A stretch of DNA of 7,993 nucleotides from Nitrospirota bacterium (GTDB lineage Bacteria; Nitrospirota; Thermodesulfovibrionia; Thermodesulfovibrionales; JdFR-88): NCBI GenBank assembly GCA_021819985.1, contig JAKAEG010000149.1, positions 1 to 7,993 of the forward strand. Direction: 5' to 3'. Positions within the stretch are counted from its first letter, which is position 1. Each line of letters starts with the position of its first letter. Both the position numbers and the translations under genes were made by a program. Under the pieces are notes generated by a model. The model did not search any database. It saw only the letters and a program-made list of their open reading frames with translations, and was not told the origin of the DNA. Shown piece after piece: positions 1-6,583 of the stretch.

Positions 1-126
1 AACACGATCGGGCTCGACAAGGCCGGCGGAGTGGCCCTGCCCAACAGCACCGGCGTGCAGATCAGCGGTGCCGGCGCAACCGGCAACACGATCGGCACGC
101 TCTCGAACCACAACCTGATCTCCGGA
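1..126 (+). CDS. Fragment of a right-handed beta-helix repeat protein (partial at both ends)
   Basis: Frame +1 from base 1 reads as a repeat protein of the NTIG...GVQISG..GNTIG...NLISG type. This pattern is typical of secreted or surface right-handed parallel beta-helix proteins. Two repeat units are visible: NTIG recurs exactly 28 codons apart, and an 11-bp stretch is identical at 1-11 and 85-95. Codon use is extreme: 38 of 42 codons end in G or C. After about base 126 the same frame loses both the repeat pattern and the G/C third positions, because the sequence is then the antisense of the efflux adaptor. The frame stays open by chance to base 651, but that extension is not a real protein. 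Neither the start nor a genuine end of this gene is present. Function cannot be told beyond the fold family. Confidence 0.6.
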
Positions 127-1077
127 GGAGAACACACCGGGGACGAAATAGCTTTTGTCCACCTGGTTCGATACAGGCACCTTCACCCTGGAAAACCCTG
201 TATCGCTTTTTTTCACATAGACCCATGCCTTGTCCTGCAGCCACACCACGGCGGATATGGGAACGAAAAACCCGCTTTGCATCCCGGCTGCAGGCATTTG
301 GGCAGTGACATTCATTCCGGGGATGAGGGCGCCGGAACGGGAAGAAGCAATGTAGATGAAATTCATTCCCTGTATTCTCGGGCTCGTGCTGGGGGCACGC
401 GAGACAAACCTTGCAGGTATCCGGCCCCCGACAGGAGGTTTTATCGAGACCTGCCCGGGAATGCCCTTAAGTGGGGCTGCCGGAGAAATGGTAAGCCGCA
501 CAAGCACGTCCTTTCCATCAACGATCTCCCGGAGAGGAGGCTTGTAACCGAATATCCAGTCCGCCACCACAGGGCCCCAGCTAATGCATATGTCGTTTCT
601 TATCGACCGCAGGGCCGCGAGCGCAGCGGTCTCCTCAGCCCTGTCCGCTGAAAGCTGCGCTGCCGCTGCCTGAACCACCCGGTCGGAAATGTTCTTGCCG
701 TTCTCGTTCAGCACTTTCAGCCTCGCATACTCTTGTGCGGATGCGCCGCGACGGGCTTTCGCTTTTTCGACTCCGGATGTTGCCGCAATATAATTTCTAT
801 ACGCAGCGCCGAGCCCTTCAGGAGTCAGGACCTCTCCATAAGCCGTCACCTGTTGCCGGTAGAGACCCGGCTTGAGCGCTATTGTCATAATACCGCCAGT
901 CTTTTGCGCCTCTTCGCTGATGGTCACCGTGTAGCCCGTCGGCTGAGGGGTTGGCCGGCGCATTTTTCCTTTTCCGGCATTTTCGTTTTCCCCTCCGCTC
1001 ATTGCAAAAAAAACCGCCGCTGCGGCCGCAGCGAACAGAAGCGCGGCAGTTATCAGCCCTTTTCGCCCGAATTTCAT
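1..1077 (-). CDS. RND efflux periplasmic adaptor (CusB/HlyD-like membrane fusion protein), 3' end replaced
   Basis: Periplasmic adaptor linking an inner-membrane RND pump to a TolC-type channel, probably for metal ions or drugs. The start is the ATG at 1077, preceded by AGGAG and overlapping the upstream TolC gene's stop as ATGA. It has an N-terminal membrane/signal segment (residues 7-26). An alpha-hairpin-like region follows at about 100-160, containing YARLKVLNENGKNISDRVVQ. Next come SWGPVVADWI (166-175), RIQGMNFIYIA (234-244), LIPGMNV (251-257) and FVPISAVVWLQDKAWVYV (271-288), ending in GDQVVV at about residue 324. These match the compact CusB-like adaptors encoded next to CusC/TolC genes. 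In such proteins about 20-25 more residues (usually a GAQ.LLSEE-type tail) follow GD.VVV. Here the frame instead continues to the window edge as the antisense of a beta-helix gene, so true sequence stops near base 106. The RND pump gene expected next is not in the window. Confidence 0.85.
   Translation of the reverse strand, partial: MKFGRKGLITAALLFAAAAAAVFFAMSGGENENAGKGKMRRPTPQPTGYTVTISEEAQKTGGIMTIALKPGLYRQQVTAYGEVLTPEGLGAAYRNYIAATSGVEKAKARRGASAQEYARLKVLNENGKNISDRVVQAAAAQLSADRAEETAALAALRSIRNDICISWGPVVADWIFGYKPPLREIVDGKDVLVRLTISPAAPLKGIPGQVSIKPPVGGRIPARFVSRAPSTSPRIQGMNFIYIASSRSGALIPGMNVTAQMPAAGMQSGFFVPISAVVWLQDKAWVYVKKSDTGFSRVKVPVSNQVDKSYFVPGVFSSGDQVVVRERADRVAGCAGTADLHAGAVGQGHSAGLVEPDRV
106..132. 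other. Chimeric junction between beta-helix repeat fragment and efflux adaptor gene
   Basis: To the left, the + strand reads as a beta-helix repeat ending in HNLISG. To the right, the - strand reads as an efflux adaptor ending in SGDQVVV. The codons at 109-126 make sense in both proteins, so the break lies inside or next to a short stretch compatible with both. No insertion-sequence end, tRNA or attachment site is visible at the break. It could be an assembly chimera through a shared short word, or a real recombination; the sequence alone cannot decide. Confidence 0.55.
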
Positions 1078-2516
1078 TTTTCCGCTCTCCTGCCTTTTAT
1101 CTTTTCCCCTGGTTGCAAATAAGACGAGGCCGTTCCGGGAGTGTTCTCCCATTCGATGAGCGGTTGTTGAACCGCGTCTTCCAGCCTTCCCAGATTCTCC
1201 TCAGCCGAGACAAGCGCGTCGAAACGCGAAAGTTCCGCCGAGGACAGCTCCAACTTCGCCTGCTCTAGATCAAGGCGGTCGGATGCTCCCAAAGCAAACC
1301 TGGCCTGCATTGCCTGCATATGGCTGCTCTCCGCCGATACAAGGGAATCAGCAACTTGCAGTTTCCTTATCACTTCGCCGTACGCCGCCAGCGCCCTGTC
1401 TATTTCCCCGAGGATCCTTGCCTGCAGGGCCGCGAACTTTGCCGCCGATTCCTTACGTCGGGCCTCGGCTTCTTCGATCGGCCCCTCATTCCTGTTGAAT
1501 AGCGGCAATTCGATGGAAAACCCGAGCGACCATTTGTTGTCTCCCTGGTCCCACTCATAGCCCGGCCCGATGTGGATATCGGGATACTGCTTGGCGATTT
1601 CAAGCTGCAGAGCGGACTGGGAGGCCTGGTACTCCTGGAGGGCCGCCAATATATCCGCCCTGCCTAGAAGCGCTTTTTTGCGGACATCCTTAAGGTCAAT
1701 CGGCCCGGGAATCTGATTAAAGATGCCGAAGGATATCTGAATCCCGTTAAGGGCCTTTGCCCGAAGTCCAAGCGCTGTTGCCAGCGCACTGCGAGCCTCT
1801 GCCTTCTTTTTTTGATTCCCGGCAAGCAGAAGACGTGTTTTATCCAGGGCTAGGCGGGACTGTGTGACTTCAAATTGGGAAGACTCTCCTACAGTTAACC
1901 TTTCTTCAAACAGCTTTGCCACCTCCTCTTGGGCCCTTAGCTGGTTCAGCAGGTATTTTCCCCTTTCAGTTGCCGCATAAAGGTCCAAAAGACTCTTTCT
2001 TACTCCGCTCCAGACCTGCCATGAGGTTTCGGCGATATTCAGCCGCGCTGCCAGGGAAATGTGTTTTGCCTGTTTAATGCGGTACCCTCTTTTCCCGGCG
2101 GTCTCTATGGGAATATCCAGCGATAGGCCCCATGCCCAGGGTGAAATTCCACCGGGCGTGCTTGAATGGTGTTCTCCAAAAAGCCCTATGCTCGGATTTG
2201 GGATGCCTCCCGCTGTGATAATGGCCGCATTGGCAACACCCCATTTGGCCCGCATCACATCAAGCGCCGGGCTGTAATAGGCGGCGGCGAGAGACAGCAT
2301 TTTAAAATCCCATGATGCAGGCGGCCACGCAATTTCTTTCTTATAAATATTTTTCTCAATGAAACTTTCGAGCTTTTTGCTTTGCAATGTCCTCATCTCG
2401 AATTTCGAGGCCGTCTCAGATGGTGATATGGGCCTGGGATGAAAGCTCGCGCAACCAAAAAACAGGGAAAGAAATAGCAAAGGAATAAATAATTTCACGC
2501 GTTCTTTACTTCTCAC
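1074..2516 (-). CDS. TolC/CusC-like outer-membrane efflux lipoprotein
   Basis: Outer-membrane channel of a tripartite efflux system; 480 residues, normal for the OEP/TolC family. It begins with a lipoprotein signal (hydrophobic residues 9-20, then LFFGC with Cys22 as the lipidated residue). Two OEP halves follow. The first includes GGIPNPSIGLFGEHHS (103-118) and SLDIPIETAGKRGYRI (132-147); the second includes YPDIHIGPGYEWDQGDNKWS (311-330) and FSIELPLFNRNEGPIEEAEA (333-352). Both have long Ala/Glu/Leu-rich helices typical of the periplasmic tunnel. The start is GTG at 2516, with AGGAG 4 nt upstream (a short spacing). An in-frame GTG 18 nt further on would also keep the lipobox. Its stop overlaps the adaptor start as ATGA, so the two are translationally coupled. 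PIETAGKRG-type proteins usually serve metal (Cus/Czc-like) pumps, but the substrate is not shown by the sequence. Confidence 0.92.
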   Translation of the reverse strand: MRSKERVKLFIPLLFLSLFFGCASFHPRPISPSETASKFEMRTLQSKKLESFIEKNIYKKEIAWPPASWDFKMLSLAAAYYSPALDVMRAKWGVANAAIITAGGIPNPSIGLFGEHHSSTPGGISPWAWGLSLDIPIETAGKRGYRIKQAKHISLAARLNIAETSWQVWSGVRKSLLDLYAATERGKYLLNQLRAQEEVAKLFEERLTVGESSQFEVTQSRLALDKTRLLLAGNQKKKAEARSALATALGLRAKALNGIQISFGIFNQIPGPIDLKDVRKKALLGRADILAALQEYQASQSALQLEIAKQYPDIHIGPGYEWDQGDNKWSLGFSIELPLFNRNEGPIEEAEARRKESAAKFAALQARILGEIDRALAAYGEVIRKLQVADSLVSAESSHMQAMQARFALGASDRLDLEQAKLELSSAELSRFDALVSAEENLGRLEDAVQQPLIEWENTPGTASSYLQPGEKIKGRRAEK

Positions 2517-2749
2517 AATTCTCCTATTTCGAGCTTTATAATCTTTATCAGGTAATGAATTCCGTCTGGTTTTTAAGCCATGCCAGATATGCTTCCAGTT
2601 TTACCCAAAAACATCTTTTTTTGAGGCATCCTCAGCGGAACCTGCAATTTAACTGACACCTTAGAATAATAAAAAAAGATTAACCGGAAGATTATCTGAG
2701 AATTACTTTTTGGTAATGTTGCAAAGGAGATAATTGTGCAGAATTAAAA
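2517..2749 (-). promoter_or_regulatory. 233-bp intergenic regulatory region before the TolC/adaptor genes
   Basis: AT-rich non-coding gap between the kinase stop and the TolC start. No ORF or convincing intrinsic terminator was found, so read-through from the kinase gene remains possible. On the - strand a TATTAT -10-like box lies at 2671-2666 without a good -35; a TATAAA lies at 2540-2535 but leaves only a very short leader. The word TAATCTT occurs twice in tandem on the - strand (2694-2688 and 2682-2676) and once inverted on the + strand (2539-2545). A short inverted repeat ATTAC-6 nt-GTAAT is at 2702-2717, and TGAGG-3 nt-CCTCA lies near 2622-2634. AGGAG for the TolC gene is at 2525-2521. 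Poor sigma-70 -35 elements plus tandem repeats would suit an activator-dependent promoter. Confidence 0.5.
2676..2694 (-). repeat. Tandem 7-bp direct repeat, candidate response-regulator binding site
   Basis: On the - strand TAATCTT, five bases, TAATCTT: two exact 7-bp half-sites with a 12-bp period, a little over one helical turn. OmpR/PhoB-family regulators usually bind tandem half-sites at 10-12 bp spacing. It sits 4 bp upstream of a TATTAT box, about where a -35 element would be. The neighbouring regulator gene is the obvious candidate binder, but this is inference. Confidence 0.4.
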
Positions 2750-4144
2750 TTAAGAGGAATGGGGAAGGGTTATGGTAAATGTGCTGCCCTTTCCCGGCAG
2801 ACTTGTAACGGTAATATCGCCTCCGTGTGCCAGAACAATAGCTCTTGATAGACTGAGACCAAGACCGCTGCCGGCCTGAAATCGGCTCTGATCGCCCCGG
2901 TAAAACCGCTCAAAGATACGGGACAGATCCCTGTCGGAGATTCCGACACCTGTGTCGTTGACGGAGATCACAACATGAGCATTTCCCCTGGAAACAGATA
3001 GAGTGACAGACCCACCGGCCGTAGTATATTTAATGGCATTATCCAGTAGATTGGCCAGCATGCGCTGAAGTTTTTGTTTGTCTCCAATCACTCTTAAGCA
3101 ATCAGCCACCTCCATTGTAATACCCACACCTTTATCTTCGGCTACTGGGTCAAACAATTCGCAGGCGTCTTTAATTAATTGGGTAATATCGATATCTTCC
3201 ATAGTAAGTTTTGATACGCCCGCTTCTGCCTCAGATATATCCAGCATCGTATTGATTATTCCCAACAGGCGGTCACACTCCTCTATGATGCTCGCTGCCA
3301 TGGCCTCATACTCATTAGTTGTTCCTCCGCCAGTCAGTGTCATTTCAGCAACGCCGCGAATCCTTGTGATCGGGTTTCTGAGATCATGGGCAATATTATC
3401 AGTGATCTCCCGCATCCCTGTAACCAGTGCGTGAATACGTTCCAGCATACTGTTGAAAGTCGATGCGAGCCGGTCAATCTCATCACCATGTCCTTTCACA
3501 GGAACCCGGCTGTCAAGAAGGCCATTGGATATATCAATTGCCGTTTGCGTAACCTCTTCAACACCTGACATTGCCCGCTTGGCCATGAACCATCCAACCA
3601 GCGACGCAAGGATCATCACAATGCCCATCGCTGTTCCAAAAATCTCCCGGAAGCCCTCCAAAATCCGCTCATCATACATCATGGAATGACCTATTTGTAG
3701 TATCTCGCCTGATCCGACAGCAGCATAAAGCACGCGGACTTTATACCCAATCCCCGGGATCGCGAGCGTCTCGAAAACAGGCTTATCAGCGGTAGTATGC
3801 TTCAATGCGATTCTGTCAATGCCAATATCCTTCCATGCCGAAAAATCGGACGCAGCAAGCTCCTTTCCGTCAAAAGTCAGAAGACGGAAGAATACCTTTC
3901 CTGTCCCAGTTGAACTGGACTCACGAACCATCTCGGCCCTGACCGCCTCGACACCTTGAGAATTCAACAGCAATGAAAACTCCTTTGCCTTGTCCACAAG
4001 TGCTTTATCTGTATGCCTGTGGATGTCGGAAATCATCATAACGTACAGGACCAGGAAGGCCGCGAATGACGAAAGTGCGAAAGCGATTACATACCAGATA
4101 GTTAATCGGAATGCTACTGTGACTCGTGATCTAAGGAGTTTCAT
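2750..4144 (-). CDS. Sensor histidine kinase (CusS/QseC-like, HAMP-containing)
   Basis: Inner-membrane sensor kinase of a two-component system, 464 residues. Membrane segments at about 15-37 and 168-187 enclose a periplasmic sensor of about 130 residues. A HAMP linker (about 188-240) follows. The dimerisation/phosphoacceptor helix contains NIAHDLRNPITRIRG, with His253 as the phosphorylated residue. The ATPase domain shows the N box LLDNAIKY (Asn369), G1 DTGVGIS (397-403), F box IFERFYRGD (410-418) and G2 GSGLGLSL (425-432); all are intact. The ATG at 4144 overlaps the regulator's stop as ATGA, so it should be co-translated with that regulator. The periplasmic part has scattered His/Met (His42, His44, His116, His153, Met155, Met156) but no clear metal-binding cluster, so the signal (metal, antimicrobial or envelope stress) is unknown. 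The adjacent efflux genes make a pump-inducing signal plausible. Confidence 0.93.
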   Translation of the reverse strand: MKLLRSRVTVAFRLTIWYVIAFALSSFAAFLVLYVMMISDIHRHTDKALVDKAKEFSLLLNSQGVEAVRAEMVRESSSTGTGKVFFRLLTFDGKELAASDFSAWKDIGIDRIALKHTTADKPVFETLAIPGIGYKVRVLYAAVGSGEILQIGHSMMYDERILEGFREIFGTAMGIVMILASLVGWFMAKRAMSGVEEVTQTAIDISNGLLDSRVPVKGHGDEIDRLASTFNSMLERIHALVTGMREITDNIAHDLRNPITRIRGVAEMTLTGGGTTNEYEAMAASIIEECDRLLGIINTMLDISEAEAGVSKLTMEDIDITQLIKDACELFDPVAEDKGVGITMEVADCLRVIGDKQKLQRMLANLLDNAIKYTTAGGSVTLSVSRGNAHVVISVNDTGVGISDRDLSRIFERFYRGDQSRFQAGSGLGLSLSRAIVLAHGGDITVTSLPGKGSTFTITLPHSS

Positions 4145-4809
4145 TTAATTACATATCCAACGCCGCGGATCGTGTGAATCAGTTTTTTTGTGAAACCCCT
4201 GTCAATTTTGTCCCGCAACCTACACATACGCGCTTCAACCACATTTGTCTGAGGGTCAAAGTTATAATCCCAGACATGCTCCATAATCATGGTCTTGGAG
4301 ACAACCTTCCCTGAATTTCGTATAAGGTATTCTAGCAAGGCGAACTCGCGTGGCTGGAGATCGATCTTCCTGTCTGCTCTGAAAACCTCACGGGTAAGGA
4401 GGTTCATGGAGAGGGGGCCTACTGTAAGACGGGTGGGCTCTGACTCGCCATTGGCCCTGCGGATAAGCGCTTGAACACAAGCCAGAAGCTCGGAAAAGGC
4501 AAACGGTTTTGTTAGATAATAGTCACCCCCTGTTTGAAGCCCCTTGACCCTATCATCAACAGAGCGTTTGGCGCTGAGGATGATCACGGGGGTGTTTATC
4601 TTTTTTTCCCGAAGCGTTTCTATGAGACTCCAACCATCCAGCTTTGGTAGCATAATATCGATTACCGAAGTGTCATAGGATTCGGTCATGGCCAGATGAA
4701 GTCCATCTTCGCCATTGTCCGCATGGTCCACAGCAAATCCCGCCGCTCTTAATCCATGTTTGACAAAGGAGGCTATTTTCTGGTCGTCTTCTACAATCAG
4801 GATACGCAT
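4141..4809 (-). CDS. OmpR/PhoB-family response regulator (CopR/CusR-like)
   Basis: DNA-binding partner of the downstream kinase, 222 residues, full length. The receiver domain (1-118) has acidic Asp8/Asp9, phosphoacceptor Asp51 in VIDIMLPKLDGW, Ser79 in IILSAK and Lys101 in LTKPF. The winged-helix domain (about 128-222) has LQPREFALLEYLIRNSGKVV, VWDYNFDPQTNVVEARMCRL and a C-terminal HTIRGVGYVIK. The start at 4809 gives the canonical MRILIVEDD. The frame is open to 4944, but that 45-residue extension overlaps the end of uppP and has no receiver homology. No strong Shine-Dalgarno is seen; GGGA lies 10 nt upstream. It starts 19 nt after uppP, implying one transcript. The usual GADDYL motif before Lys101 reads GGDYYL here, a mild departure that leaves the catalytic residues intact. 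Confidence 0.94.
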   Translation of the reverse strand: MRILIVEDDQKIASFVKHGLRAAGFAVDHADNGEDGLHLAMTESYDTSVIDIMLPKLDGWSLIETLREKKINTPVIILSAKRSVDDRVKGLQTGGDYYLTKPFAFSELLACVQALIRRANGESEPTRLTVGPLSMNLLTREVFRADRKIDLQPREFALLEYLIRNSGKVVSKTMIMEHVWDYNFDPQTNVVEARMCRLRDKIDRGFTKKLIHTIRGVGYVIK

Positions 4810-4828
4810 ATTCAGGATGTCCCGGCGA

Positions 4829-5710
4829 TCAGATGCCGCCCATGACGTGGAAAGCAAAAACCGCGGCTGAAGCTGCCAGACAATAAATGCCGAAAAAGTA
4901 CCAGCGGCCACCAAGCAGCCATTTTGAAAGCCAGCGGAGGGCAATGAGGCCGGAAATAAAGCTGAATACCATGCCCAGAAGGCTGGGATAGAGCAGGCCC
5001 GCTGTGCCAGGAAGGTTCATAAGAGACATGTGATGCGCCTTGAGTATTCTCCATAGTTCGCGGACAATCACAGGAGGTGTGAGGACAACAGCAAGTGCGA
5101 AACTGAACTCCTCAGCAGGCATCCTTTTCATCCCAAGGATGAGGCCTGTGGATATCGTGGCTCCCGAGCGCGAGAAGCCCCGAAAAGGTAAACAAAGGCC
5201 CTGCACCGCGCCTATCAGACAGGAACCTTTCATGTCAAGCTGGTTTCCCTCTTTCCCCTCTGAAGTCTCTGCGCCTGCCCCGCGTCCCTTCCAGCCGGAA
5301 ATCAATATAAGCACACCCGCTACAGCAAGCCCCGACCCAATGATGGTCAAATTGCCAAATATCTGCTCCACCTGGGCATGAGGGCCGCCCAGCACAAGTT
5401 TTTCAATGACCTCCATGAGCAGCAGGCCCACACTCCCCGTAAGGAAGGTGGCCGCTGCCACTAGGATCGCGGAGTTTTTAAAGTCCTTCCATGAGCCGAA
5501 AAAGGTCTTTTTCCATGACTTCCAGAAATAGAAAATGACCGCGAACATGGTCCCGGTGTGGAGCATAACAAGAAGGAGAGTCATCGAAGGGGCCGTGGGG
5601 TTTAGCCCCAGGAATTTTTCGGCTATAATTACATGAGCGGAAGACGAGACTGGTAGTAGTTCCGCAGCGCCCTGGACAACCGCAAGTACAAGTATCTTGA
5701 GGAAGAACAT
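4829..5710 (-). CDS. uppP: Undecaprenyl-diphosphatase UppP/BacA
   Basis: Integral membrane phosphatase that converts undecaprenyl diphosphate to the monophosphate, recycling the carrier lipid for peptidoglycan and other envelope polymers. Overproduction of this family gives bacitracin resistance. It has 293 residues, slightly longer than the common 265-280. The first signature, VVQGAAELLPVSSSAH (11-26), holds the conserved Glu17, Ser22-24 and His26. The second, LPFRGFSRSGATISTG (174-189), holds Arg181; the usual PGTSRSG is FRGFSRSG here, as in a known proteobacterial-type subgroup. Several hydrophobic segments are present, with a polar charged loop at about 141-161 that accounts for the extra length. 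The ATG at 5710 is the only start that keeps the first signature in place; no strong Shine-Dalgarno precedes it. The gene lies directly upstream of the two-component pair on the same strand. Confidence 0.95.
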   Translation of the reverse strand: MFFLKILVLAVVQGAAELLPVSSSAHVIIAEKFLGLNPTAPSMTLLLVMLHTGTMFAVIFYFWKSWKKTFFGSWKDFKNSAILVAAATFLTGSVGLLLMEVIEKLVLGGPHAQVEQIFGNLTIIGSGLAVAGVLILISGWKGRGAGAETSEGKEGNQLDMKGSCLIGAVQGLCLPFRGFSRSGATISTGLILGMKRMPAEEFSFALAVVLTPPVIVRELWRILKAHHMSLMNLPGTAGLLYPSLLGMVFSFISGLIALRWLSKWLLGGRWYFFGIYCLAASAAVFAFHVMGGI

Positions 5711-5856
5711 TATTCAACGATAACATCATCAGGACAAAGCCTGCAACATGTGGATCCAGGCTTGGTTCGGATTTGTGAGGCAAAGACCCGCTTCTTTTGG
5801 GTGGTTTGCAATTTGGTTCTTATTTCAATCCGGGGGAAAAGGGAAGCGCGGTTTCT
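5711..5856. promoter_or_regulatory. Divergent intergenic region between uppP and the beta-propeller gene
   Basis: This 146-bp gap must contain the promoters for the - strand uppP operon and the + strand beta-propeller gene, unless transcription enters from elsewhere. I see no convincing -35/-10 pair on either strand. The only clear structure is a perfect 7-bp inverted repeat (AAGCCTG at 5737-5743, CAGGCTT at 5757-5763). A purine-rich GGGGGAAAAGGGAAG at 5832-5846 precedes the beta-propeller start and may serve as its ribosome-binding region. Confidence 0.45.
5737..5763. repeat. Perfect 7-bp inverted repeat with 13-nt loop upstream of uppP
   Basis: AAGCCTG (5737-5743) and CAGGCTT (5757-5763) are exact reverse complements separated by 13 nt. 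The site lies 27-53 bp upstream of the uppP start. It could be an operator for a dimeric regulator, or a hairpin in the uppP leader. It is not followed by a T-run on either strand, so it is not an intrinsic terminator. Confidence 0.4.
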
Positions 5857-6560
5857 ATGAAAAAATCTGCCTTTCTCTTTACAGTAATCCTTTTCCTTTT
5901 CGCCACAAGGTCTTTTTGCTATGGCAGTTTAAATCTGGTCAGACAGATCGAACTACCTAATGTAAAAGGCCGTCTGGATCACATGACAGTCGATTCCAAA
6001 AAGCAGTTACTCTTTGTTGCCGCTTACCGCAATAATTCGCTGGAAATTATCGATCTCCGCCGGGGAAAACTTATTCGGTCGATCAAGGGTCTGGATGGGC
6101 CGCAGGGCGTGGAATATATTCCATGGAAGGGCTTGATAGCGGTTTCAAACGGCGGAGACGGCACTTTGCGGTTTTTCAAAGCAGATACATTGAAGCTGGT
6201 AAAGACCATCCATTTCCGAAGGGATGCGGACGATCTGAGGCTCGGTCCTTCGGAGAAGAGACTATATGTGGCTTACGGGGACGAGGCAATTGGAATTGTC
6301 AGCCTTCGGGGGCTTAAACGTATCGGCGATATATGGCTTGGGGTCCATCCGGAATCCTTTCAGATTGACCGCTCGTCGGGAAAAACATATGTAAACTTGC
6401 CGGGCAAAAGAGAGATCGCCGTTATTGCCTTTAAAAGTGGAAAAATTATCGCCCGTTGGCCTTTACCCCTTGCGCATGATAATTTTCCGATGGCGCTTGA
6501 CGAAAAAAGGCAGCTCCTGTTTGTCGGAGCTTGGACACCAGCCGAACTGGTTACCCTATC
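5857..6560 (+). pseudogene. Exported YncE-like YVTN beta-propeller protein, interrupted by an insertion sequence
   Basis: Secreted or periplasmic beta-propeller protein of the YncE/YVTN-repeat type. The ATG at 5857 starts a signal peptide (MKKSAFLF..., hydrophobic to about residue 17, likely cleavage after about residue 20-23). The ATG at 5797, in the same frame, would put 20 non-homologous residues before the signal and was not used. Propeller blades are seen as repeated LLFVAAYRNNSLEIIDLRRG (51-70), GPQGVEYIP...LIAVSNGGDGTLRFF, RLYVAYGDEAIGIVSL and HPESFQIDRSSGKTYVNLPG, then NFPMALDEKRQLLFVGAWTP (209-228). Family-like sequence stops at about residue 234 (base 6558). The following 16 residues to the stop at 6607-6609 are read from the insertion sequence end. 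Such proteins are usually about 320-350 residues, so roughly the last quarter to third is missing, beyond the window. The truncated protein lacks blades and is probably non-functional. Biochemical role of the family is poorly defined. Confidence 0.85.
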
Positions 6561-6562
6561 GT

Positions 6563-6583
6563 TGCATAAAAACAGAGATCAGG
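6563..6583 (+). repeat. Candidate terminal inverted repeat of the IS (transposase 3' side)
   Basis: It begins TGCATAAA and ends ATCAGG, pairing with 7988-7968 on the other strand (13 of 21 identical, best at both tips). It contains the transposase stop codon. It coincides with the loss of beta-propeller homology, which supports it as the insertion boundary. Confidence 0.5.

Noticed and set aside
31..651. Long + strand open frame continuing from the beta-helix fragment
   Set aside because: After about base 126 it is antisense to the adaptor, loses the repeat pattern and G/C third positions, and has no protein-like composition.
733..1268. Two overlapping + strand frames of 105-129 residues
   Set aside because: Both are antisense shadows of the adaptor and TolC genes, with low-complexity Arg/Ser/Phe-rich sequence.
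2565..2590. Possible sigma-54 promoter (TGGCAT on the - strand)
   Set aside because: The required GC dinucleotide at the -12 spacing is absent.
2620..2636. Short inverted repeat TGAGG-3 nt-CCTCA beside a T/A run as a terminator
   Set aside because: The T-run is on the wrong side for transcription from the kinase gene, and the stem is only 5 bp.
4810..4944. 45-residue N-terminal extension of the response regulator
   Set aside because: It overlaps the coding end of uppP, and the canonical receiver start MRILIVEDD begins at 4809.
5797..5856. Upstream ATG for the beta-propeller gene
   Set aside because: It adds 20 unrelated residues before a clear MKK-type signal peptide that starts at 5857.
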